This document shows positions 1 to 4,701 of a DNA stretch of 7,002 bases, piece after piece. Origin of the DNA: Akkermansiaceae bacterium (GTDB lineage Bacteria; Verrucomicrobiota; Verrucomicrobiia; Verrucomicrobiales; Akkermansiaceae); assembly GCA_014379305.1 (NCBI GenBank), contig JACMMB010000143.1, positions 1 through 7,002 of the forward strand. Reading direction: 5' to 3'. A program made the position numbers and the translations under genes. Position 1 is the first letter of the stretch; every line of letters starts with the position of its first letter. The notes under the pieces are model-generated. The model ran no database searches, was not told where the DNA came from, and saw only the letters and a program-made list of their open reading frames with translations.

Positions 1-128
1 AGTTGATCAAGGATCGGACCAATCATCTTGCAGGGACCACACCATTCAGCCCAAAAATCAACGAGGACGGGTTGATCGGAATCGATGACTTCGGACTGAA
101 AATTTGCTTCGGTTACGTTGTTGGCCAT
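1..128 (-). CDS. trxA: Thioredoxin, N-terminal part (cut by left edge)
   Basis: Thioredoxin is a small cytoplasmic dithiol-disulfide oxidoreductase that reduces protein disulfides and is itself re-reduced by thioredoxin reductase. Translating from the ATG at 128-126 gives 42 complete residues plus a partial Leu codon. They include the beta-strand VLVDFWAEW (21-29), the redox motif WCGPC (29-33; Cys30 and Cys33), the following KMIGPILDQ, and Asp24, which matches the buried Asp of the family. The remaining roughly 65 residues lie beyond position 1. The start fits the normal length of the thioredoxin N-terminus. No Shine-Dalgarno sequence precedes it; a TTGACG hexamer lies at 163-158. The gene follows the mini-protein and the proline-rich protein on the same strand, with a 95 bp gap that could hold its own promoter. 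The identification is certain; the gene symbol is by family only. Confidence 0.95.
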   Translation of the reverse strand, partial: MANNVTEANFQSEVIDSDQPVLVDFWAEWCGPCKMIGPILDQ

Positions 129-134
129 GACGGC

Positions 135-163
135 AATCTGAAACGCGCAAAGGCATCCGTCAA
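135..163 (-). promoter_or_regulatory. Possible trxA promoter
   Basis: On the minus strand TTGACG (163-158) is separated by exactly 17 nt from CAGATT (140-135). The -35 box is one base off consensus, but the -10 box matches only three of six positions. If real, transcription would begin around 128, at the trxA ATG itself, giving a nearly leaderless mRNA. The weak -10 makes this tentative. Confidence 0.2.
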
Positions 164-200
164 GGGTAGGACGCGAAATAACCGTTGAGCAAAGCGGGCG

Positions 201-215
201 CGGGAGACAGTCCCG
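201..215. repeat. Short GC-rich inverted repeat between mini-protein and trxA
   Basis: CGGGA (201-205) and TCCCG (211-215) can pair around a 5 nt loop. It lies just downstream of the mini-protein stop on the minus strand. No T-run follows it, so it is at best a weak terminator or pause site and may be chance. Confidence 0.2.
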
Positions 216-223
216 ATGAAGCC

Positions 224-304
224 TTACTGCGGCAGGCTTGAACCCGCATAGGCGAGATATAGAACGCCGAGTGCCAGTAAAATATTGATGATTCCAATTA
301 CCAT
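224..304 (-). CDS. 26-residue hydrophobic mini-protein (hypothetical)
   Basis: An ATG at 304-302 opens a 26-codon frame ending in TAA at 226-224. The peptide is MVIGIINILLALGVLYLAYA followed by GSSLPQ. It is one uninterrupted membrane-spanning segment (about residues 2-20) with a short polar tail and no charged residue. A TTG two codons upstream (310-308) is an alternative start. It begins 23 bp after the stop of the proline-rich membrane protein, is in another frame, and is followed by trxA, so it could be read from the same transcript. There is no clear Shine-Dalgarno sequence, but most genes in this window lack one. The length is so short that an open frame is not strong evidence; the regular hydrophobic pattern and placement in the gap are the only support. 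Function unknown; possibly a membrane mini-protein partnering the upstream tail-anchored protein. Confidence 0.4.
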   Translation of the reverse strand: MVIGIINILLALGVLYLAYAGSSLPQ

Positions 305-327
305 TACCAAGGATTTTTCAGGTTTTA

Positions 328-1011
328 TTATTCAAGCAGGAGTGACCAATCACCGGCGCGCTCGTTATCTTCGGCACCAATCCAGATATTTGCCACTTTC
401 AATTGCAGACCGAGCACCACGAGTGCGGCAACGAGGCCAACAGCGGCAAATACTTTCGAGATGGTATCGCCGCCGCTCTCGTTCTCGCTGTCTTCCATTG
501 CGGAAAGAGTGGGGCGTTGAGTGGCCGCGGCGGAAGCGGAGCTGAGGGGCTTGGTTGGCGGATTAAGTGCAACTGTCGCTTTTGGCAGGGATACCGTAGG
601 AGCGCCGCCGGAAAGCGGGGCATTCGCCGGTCTCAATGATATGGTTGGAGCGCCACCGGGAGGAGGGGTGGATGTTGCCAGCCTGACAGTCGGGGGACCG
701 CTTACGGACGGAGGACCTGCGGTACGGAGCGGAATGGTGGGAGCGGGAGCCGGTGATCTGGGAACGGTGGGCGCGCCCGATGGTGGAAGAGTGGCTGTCG
801 GTGCTTTTACCGTTGGAGGAAGCACCGGTGCGGGAGTCGAGTAAGGTAGATCGGGTGATCTTACCGGAGCTGTCGGAGGAGAAACAGGAAGAATAGCGGA
901 CGGCACTGCAGGCGGCGCATCGGCGGCTTTCAGCGTCACGCGGACGGTTTCTTTTTTCAAGGGCACACTGGAAGTCTGCTTGGACGGGATTTCGTTTTCG
1001 TTATCACTCAT
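328..1011 (-). CDS. Proline-rich protein with C-terminal membrane anchor (hypothetical)
   Basis: The product is 227 residues. It has a polar N-terminus with the basic stretch VPLKKETVRVTLKA (16-29), then a long low-complexity Pro/Ala/Thr/Ser region (about 33-165). That region holds degenerate copies of a GAPT[V/I]-S-L type unit at about 79, 89, 105, 120 and 136, the last three spaced 15-16 residues. An acidic patch (MEDSENESGGD, 172-182) follows, then a single hydrophobic segment (about 187-209) and an 18-residue charged tail. There is no N-terminal signal, so the likely topology is tail-anchored with the proline-rich part in the cytoplasm. I recall similar N-terminal motifs from verrucomicrobial hypothetical proteins, but the function is not known. 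The ATG at 1011 was chosen over an upstream TTG (1068) because the protein then starts MSDNENE and the extra 19 residues have no recognisable pattern; neither has a Shine-Dalgarno sequence. It lies 84 bp downstream of gdhA. Confidence 0.8.
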   Translation of the reverse strand: MSDNENEIPSKQTSSVPLKKETVRVTLKAADAPPAVPSAILPVSPPTAPVRSPDLPYSTPAPVLPPTVKAPTATLPPSGAPTVPRSPAPAPTIPLRTAGPPSVSGPPTVRLATSTPPPGGAPTISLRPANAPLSGGAPTVSLPKATVALNPPTKPLSSASAAATQRPTLSAMEDSENESGGDTISKVFAAVGLVAALVVLGLQLKVANIWIGAEDNERAGDWSLLLE

Positions 1012-1095
1012 GCGCTGTGGTTTTTTCGCTAGGGAGGACAGTAAGACGGTTGGATTTCGCTCTGTCAAACACCCATCTTCGGATTTTCAACCGGT

Positions 1096-2358
1096 TCATG
1101 GGAATAGTCCGCTGGCCGTTTTCGCATCGGCTACGGTTTTGATAGCTATCGCTTGGGCTGCCATCCGGTGGGGGATCTTGTTGCGCTTGGCAAAGCCCAC
1201 GACTTGCTCAAAGGCGGTATGGAGTTTTGTTTCCAACTTGGTAATGACCTCGCGCTCGGTCCATTGGAAACGTTGTAGATTCTGCACCCACTCGAAGTAA
1301 GAAACGGTGACGCCACCGGCGTTGCAAAGGATGTCAGGAATGACAAAAATGTCATCGCGCTGCTCGATGATAAGATCGGCTTCGGGGGTTGTCGGACCGT
1401 TGGCACCCTCGGCGAGGATTTTGCATTTGATGCTGGCCGCGTTTGTGCCCGTGATCACATGACCGACAGCGCAAGGGGCAAGGATGTCGCATTCGCGGAT
1501 CAGCATTTCAGCGGGATCGATTGCAGCGGCTCCGGAAAACCCCTCAATCGTTCGGTGCTTTTCAGCGAAGGAACGCAGTTTCTTAATATCGATTCCGTCG
1601 GAATTCCAGAGAGCGCCGCTGACATCTGATATGCCGATGATTTTGACGCCATAAGAGGAGAGAGTGGCCGCCGCATACATGCCGACGTTACCGAATCCCT
1701 GAACGATGGCGGTGGCGTCCTTGCTTTCGATTCCAAGTTTGACAAGAGCCCCGGAGGCTAGGAAAGCAACACCGTGGCCAGTGGCTTGGGTGCGGCCGGC
1801 GGAGCCCTGAAGGGTGAGGGGTTTCCCGGTGACAATGGACGGCACCAGGTGGCCATGATGGGTCGAGTAGGTATCGGTAATCCAAGCCATGGTCTGCTCG
1901 TTGGTGCCCATGTCAGGGGCCATGACATCAATTTCGGGCCCGATAAACGGGATCATTTCCATGGTATATCGGCGGGTGATTCGCTCCAGTTCGCCGATGG
2001 ACATTTTGCCCGGATCACAGGCAATGCCGCCTTTACCGCCGCCGTAAGGGAGATCCATAAGGGCGCATTTCCAATTCATCCACATGGCGAGTGCGGCGAC
2101 TTCCCCAACCTCAACAGACGGGTGATAGCGCAGACCTCCCTTCACGGGTCCACGCGTCAGGTGGTGCTGGACCCGGTGGCCGAAAAACACCTCGGTATGA
2201 CCATCATCACGCCTGATCGGAACCGTAACGGTGATGATGCGCTTGGGCCACTTGCAGCGCTCGCGGATACCCGGCTCAAGTTCCAGAAAATCAGCGACCC
2301 GGTCGAACTGGGCGACAGCCATGGAAAATACCGGGTTTGATAAAAGCTCCTCACGCAT
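1096..2358 (-). CDS. gdhA: Glu/Leu/Phe/Val dehydrogenase, probably glutamate dehydrogenase
   Basis: This cytoplasmic enzyme family oxidatively deaminates an amino acid to a 2-oxo acid with NAD(P), or runs the reverse, linking ammonium to 2-oxoglutarate. The 420-residue length is normal for the hexameric class. The N-terminal substrate domain has PVKGGLRYHP (71-80, Lys73), a Lys at 97, the signature MDLPYGGGKGG (101-111) with catalytic Lys109, and Asp149 in MAPDMG. The nucleotide domain has the Rossmann loop QGFGNVG (220-226). The C-terminal NAGGVTVSYFEW (346-357) carries Ser353, which with Lys73 matches the glutamate-contacting pair known from the Clostridium symbiosum enzyme, favouring glutamate over leucine. 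Asp245 near the end of the second beta-strand is compatible with NAD, but cofactor choice cannot be settled here. An inverted repeat includes the start codon. The gene follows the TPR/STN gene by 45 bp. The symbol is by family; rocG or gudB would be equivalent names. Confidence 0.93.
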   Translation of the reverse strand: MREELLSNPVFSMAVAQFDRVADFLELEPGIRERCKWPKRIITVTVPIRRDDGHTEVFFGHRVQHHLTRGPVKGGLRYHPSVEVGEVAALAMWMNWKCALMDLPYGGGKGGIACDPGKMSIGELERITRRYTMEMIPFIGPEIDVMAPDMGTNEQTMAWITDTYSTHHGHLVPSIVTGKPLTLQGSAGRTQATGHGVAFLASGALVKLGIESKDATAIVQGFGNVGMYAAATLSSYGVKIIGISDVSGALWNSDGIDIKKLRSFAEKHRTIEGFSGAAAIDPAEMLIRECDILAPCAVGHVITGTNAASIKCKILAEGANGPTTPEADLIIEQRDDIFVIPDILCNAGGVTVSYFEWVQNLQRFQWTEREVITKLETKLHTAFEQVVGFAKRNKIPHRMAAQAIAIKTVADAKTASGLFP

Positions 2359-2379
2359 GGCGGATATGATGCGTGAAGA
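2348..2379 (-). promoter_or_regulatory. Inverted repeat enclosing the gdhA start codon
   Basis: TCACGCAT (2351-2358) and ATGCGTGA (2369-2376) are perfect 8-base complements around a 10-base loop. In the minus-strand transcript the stem extends by U-G, C-G and U-A to 11 pairs (2348-2350 with 2377-2379). The second arm begins with the gdhA AUG and its first codons, so folding would place the initiation codon in the stem. It could act as a translational control hairpin, or at DNA level as a palindromic operator. A second short repeat, TCATCT/AGATGA (2380-2385, 2395-2400), lies immediately upstream. The structure is visible; the role is inferred. Confidence 0.4.
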
Positions 2380-2403
2380 TCATCTTTAGTCCAGAGATGA
2401 GCT

Positions 2404-2922
2404 TTAGCGGGCCATGATTACCACGGCATGTTCGTCATAGCGGGCCCGCGCGTTGGTCTGGGTAAGGATATAATTGAGCACTGCTTTGACGGGAACGTTT
2501 TTGAGCTGCATGGAAACGCGGCTGTCGGTCAGTTTGTTTTTCGGATCCTCGATAACGAAATTGGGGGCGATTTTCCCAGCCGTAACCTTTTCCATTGCGA
2601 TACTTAGAGCTGCAATGGCTTCAGCGAGGGTGGCGTCTTCAAGCTGGTAAACAGGGATCATGACATCGCCGATTTTTGTCTCGGTGGCGGATGCGCGGAT
2701 CGTCTTGGCATTGATGCGAACCTGGCCAAGCCGGTATTGGGCATTGGCGTGATTGGGATTGAGCTTGAGGACGAGATTGTAGGCTTCCAGCGCGGCAGCC
2801 GGATCGCCCGCTTTCTCCGCAGCCATTCCAGTGAGATAATAACCTTCCGCCTCTTTGCTGGACTGAGCGAGAGCCGAATGACAGGTTAACGCGATAACGA
2901 TAAGACTAATCAGGGTTTTCAT
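2404..2922 (-). CDS. Small exported protein with TPR unit and STN/secretin-like domain
   Basis: The product is 172 residues. A signal peptide (MKTLISLIVIALTCHSALA, likely cut after Ala19) sends it to the periplasm or outer membrane side. Residues about 22-68 form one TPR-like helix pair (GYYLTGMAAEKAGDPAAALEAY, then NPNHANAQYRLGQV). Residues about 88-172 start IPVYQLEDATLAEAIAALS and end with FVIEDPKN..VSMQLKNVPVKAVLNYILTQT..ARYDEHAVVI. This matches the pattern of the short STN/secretin N-terminal modules, in which a small beta-alpha-beta domain binds protein partners at the outer membrane. No secretin pore domain follows. A GGGAG Shine-Dalgarno lies 3 nt before the ATG, unusual for this window and a little close. 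It sits between uxs and gdhA on the same strand. Its role is unknown; an accessory to an outer membrane or secretion complex is plausible. Confidence 0.8.
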   Translation of the reverse strand: MKTLISLIVIALTCHSALAQSSKEAEGYYLTGMAAEKAGDPAAALEAYNLVLKLNPNHANAQYRLGQVRINAKTIRASATETKIGDVMIPVYQLEDATLAEAIAALSIAMEKVTAGKIAPNFVIEDPKNKLTDSRVSMQLKNVPVKAVLNYILTQTNARARYDEHAVVIMAR

Positions 2923-2928
2923 AGGCTC

Positions 2929-2951
2929 CCAAATTACCTTAAATAATTTGG
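2929..2951. repeat. Perfect 8-bp inverted repeat overlapping the ribosome binding site of the TPR/STN gene
   Basis: CCAAATTA (2929-2936) and TAATTTGG (2944-2951) are perfect complements around a 7-base loop. In the minus-strand transcript the downstream arm ends in GG, the first two bases of the GGGAG ribosome binding site, 6 nt before the ATG at 2922. It could lower ribosome access or serve as a DNA operator. It is AT-rich, so pairing is moderate. Confidence 0.35.
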
Positions 2952-3008
2952 AACTCCACAGGAAAATGGAATCAAGAAAGGAAATGCGAACCCACTATCC
3001 CGGAAGTC

Positions 3009-3944
3009 TCAAGCCTCGTTCAGAAGCTTGCGGAAGTAGTCGATCGTCGGATCAAGGCCTGCCTCAAGAGGGATGGTGGGATTCCATCCCAACTCGGTCT
3101 GGGCGAGAGTGATGTCGGGGCGGCGTTGTTTCGGGTCATCGCCGGGAAGTGGAAAATGCGTGATTTTGGATTTGCCGCCGACTTTTTTCAACACGAGTTC
3201 GGCGAGTTCAAGCATGGTGAATTCACCGGGGTTGCCGATGTTGACGGGACCGAGAAGCGAGGGGTGATTCATGAGCCGGATAAAGCCTTCGATGAGGTCA
3301 TCGGCGTAGCAGAAGGAGCGGGTCTGGAGGCCATCGCCATATACCGTCAGATCCTCACCGCGAAGGGCTTGGACGATGAAATTGGAGACCACCCTGCCGT
3401 CATCGGGTAGCATTCTCGGTCCGTAGGTGTTGAAGATGCGGACGACCCGGATATCGACGCCGTTTTGACGGTGGTAGTCAAAAAAGAGCGTTTCAGCGCA
3501 CCGCTTTCCTTCATCGTAGCAGGCGCGAATACCGATCGGGTTGACGGAGCCTTTGTAGGATTCGGGCTGTGGATGAATTTCCGGATCGCCGTAAACCTCC
3601 GAGGTCGAGGCTTGAAATACGCGGGCACCGGTGCGTTTGGCGAGGCCCAGGCAATGGATCGCACCGAGGACCGAGGTTTTGATTGTTTTGATCGGGTTGT
3701 GCTGATAATGCGGCGGAGAGGCGGGGCAGGCGAGATTGTAAATTTGATCGACCTCGTATTTGAAAGGCTCGGTCACATCATGGCGGACGAGCTCGAAATA
3801 GGGATTCTTCAGCAGGTGGGCGATGTTGCGTTTACGACCGGTGAAGAAGTTATCGAGACAGATGACTTCGTTGCCTTCATTGAGGAGACGTTCGCAGAGG
3901 TGGGAGCCAAGGAATCCGGCTCCGCCGGTGATCAGGATGCGCAT
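3009..3944 (-). CDS. uxs: UDP-glucuronate decarboxylase (UDP-xylose synthase)
   Basis: This extended short-chain dehydrogenase converts UDP-glucuronate to UDP-xylose and CO2 with tightly bound NAD, supplying xylose for surface polysaccharides or glycans. The 311 residues are the usual bacterial length without a membrane anchor. The dinucleotide loop GGAGFLG is at 7-13, and Asp31 at the end of beta-2 fits NAD. The family-specific stretch ACPASPPHYQ is at 72-81, which separates UXS from UDP-glucose epimerases and dTDP-glucose dehydratases. TSTSEVYGDP (about 112-121) carries the active-site Thr/Ser and Glu116, and the catalytic pair Tyr143-Lys147 lies in ACYDEGKR (141-148). FNTYGPRM and TRSFCYADD are at 171-178 and 208-216. 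The start ATG lets the Rossmann strand begin at residue 2, as is normal. There is no Shine-Dalgarno sequence. The gene is downstream of rplI past a terminator, so it probably has its own promoter in 3945-4010, though I cannot point to one. No other sugar-nucleotide gene is in view. Confidence 0.93.
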   Translation of the reverse strand: MRILITGGAGFLGSHLCERLLNEGNEVICLDNFFTGRKRNIAHLLKNPYFELVRHDVTEPFKYEVDQIYNLACPASPPHYQHNPIKTIKTSVLGAIHCLGLAKRTGARVFQASTSEVYGDPEIHPQPESYKGSVNPIGIRACYDEGKRCAETLFFDYHRQNGVDIRVVRIFNTYGPRMLPDDGRVVSNFIVQALRGEDLTVYGDGLQTRSFCYADDLIEGFIRLMNHPSLLGPVNIGNPGEFTMLELAELVLKKVGGKSKITHFPLPGDDPKQRRPDITLAQTELGWNPTIPLEAGLDPTIDYFRKLLNEA

Positions 3945-3986
3945 GGCGGGAGGCTTGCGGGTGCCTGATGGGAGGGCAAGTTTTTT

Positions 3987-4005
3987 TGCTACTTCCGCCG
4001 TAGCA
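3987..4005. repeat. Short hairpin upstream of uxs
   Basis: GCTAC (3988-3992) and GTAGC (4000-4004), extended by one T-A pair outward, can form a 6 bp stem with a 7 nt loop. It sits between the rplI terminator and the uxs start, next to a T7 run on the plus strand (3981-3987). On the minus strand an A-run follows it, so it does not look like a terminator for rplI; its role is unknown. Confidence 0.25.
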
Positions 4006-4010
4006 TTTTA

Positions 4011-4049
4011 AACAAAAAAAGCCGATCCAGCACTTGGCGGGACCGGCTT
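4011..4049 (-). terminator. Rho-independent terminator of rplI
   Basis: On the minus strand AAGCCGGTCC (4049-4040) pairs with GGATCGGCTT (4028-4019), nine of ten positions with one mismatch, around an 11 nt loop. It is followed directly by a T-rich tract, TTTTTTTGTT (4020-4011). It begins 17 nt after the rplI stop codon, so it ends the rplI transcript before uxs. This is a textbook intrinsic terminator. Confidence 0.88.
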
Positions 4050-4065
4050 ATAAAATTCTGATGGA

Positions 4066-4536
4066 TCAGACTTCTTCGGTCACATCGCCGGCATCGACAG
4101 AGATGGTAAGAGTCGCGGTAACCTGGGCGTTGAGCTTGATCTCGACCTCGGTCTTGCCGGATTTTTTGATCGGCTTGTCGAGTTGGATGCTGTGGCGGTC
4201 GATTTCGATCCCAGCGGCTTCGAGTTCCTTGTGGATATCGATGCTGGTGACGGAACCGAATGCCTTCCCGCCTTGGCCCGTGGAAAGGACGAACTTCGGC
4301 TTGAGCTTGGAAATTTTCGTAGCGAGTTCCTGGGCGACAATCAGCTCCTCGCCTTCACGGCGGGCGCGCTCGGTCTTGAGTGCCTCGACGTGGCGGAGGT
4401 TGGATTTCGAGGCTTCGTAAGCCTTGCCCTGCGGGATAAGGAAGTTGCGGGCGTAACCAGCGCGGACTTTCACCACATCGGCTTCAGCGCCGAGGCCTTC
4501 GATTTTTTCTTTGAGAATGACTTGTGCGTTGGCCAT
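4066..4536 (-). CDS. rplI: 50S ribosomal protein L9
   Basis: L9 binds domain V of 23S rRNA at the base of the L1 stalk and helps keep the reading frame. The 156 residues are close to the usual 148-150. The compact N-terminal rRNA-binding domain (about 4-52) carries QVILKEKIEGLG and the L9 signature region VRAGYARNFLIPQGKAY (24-40). A long connecting helix (about 45-80) is rich in Ala, Glu, Arg and Lys. The C-terminal domain (about 81-150) has GQGGKAFGSVTSIDI and a beta-rich end, with an acidic tail DVTEEV. The ATG at 4536 gives the normal N-terminus plus three residues (MANAQVIL). No Shine-Dalgarno precedes it; instead the leader carries ACTCCTTTC. Unlike the frequent rpsF-rpsR-rplI arrangement, the gene stands alone: divergent from add, with a promoter candidate at 4570-4598 and a terminator at 4011-4049. 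Confidence 0.97.
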   Translation of the reverse strand: MANAQVILKEKIEGLGAEADVVKVRAGYARNFLIPQGKAYEASKSNLRHVEALKTERARREGEELIVAQELATKISKLKPKFVLSTGQGGKAFGSVTSIDIHKELEAAGIEIDRHSIQLDKPIKKSGKTEVEIKLNAQVTATLTISVDAGDVTEEV

Positions 4537-4569
4537 GATTGAAAGGAGTAGTTTGTTAAACGGACGGCG

Positions 4570-4598
4570 GATTTAGGCTTCAGCGGGAGAGGCGTCAA
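4570..4598 (-). promoter_or_regulatory. Likely rplI promoter
   Basis: On the minus strand TTGACG (4598-4593) is followed after exactly 17 nt by TAAATC (4575-4570). The -35 box is one base from the sigma-70 consensus; the -10 box matches three of six positions, including the conserved TA start. A transcript would begin near 4563 and carry a leader of about 27 nt. It lies in the divergent rplI-add gap, which supports it. Confidence 0.4.
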
Positions 4599-4701
4599 GG
4601 AGAATCCTGCGTTGGAACGGGATGCGGTCGATTTTTCAAGCCCGATTGAATCCGCTCCTTATGCTTTTTCCGATACCAGGCGTCTGATATGTTGCCTGCC
4701 A

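Noticed and set aside
521..844. Plus-strand 107-codon frame rich in Gly and Val opposite the proline-rich gene
   Set aside because: It is the reverse reading of Pro/Thr-rich codons (CCN gives GGN), so its composition is an artefact of the low-complexity gene on the other strand; no start signal or family pattern.
1774..2340. Plus-strand 188-codon open frame opposite gdhA
   Set aside because: It lies wholly within a gene with all catalytic motifs intact on the minus strand, has no recognisable motif and no ribosome site.
2923..3008. Terminator after uxs
   Set aside because: No GC-rich stem followed by a T-run is present; the inverted repeat at 2929-2951 is AT-rich and sits at the next gene's ribosome site, so a start-site role fits better.
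3465..3968. Plus-strand 167-codon open frame opposite uxs
   Set aside because: It is an antisense frame over a strongly conserved enzyme; its acidic, Gly-rich composition mirrors the uxs codons.
4646..4676. TTGAAT as a -35 box for add
   Set aside because: No acceptable -10 hexamer occurs at 16-18 nt; the best match needs a 19-nt spacer.
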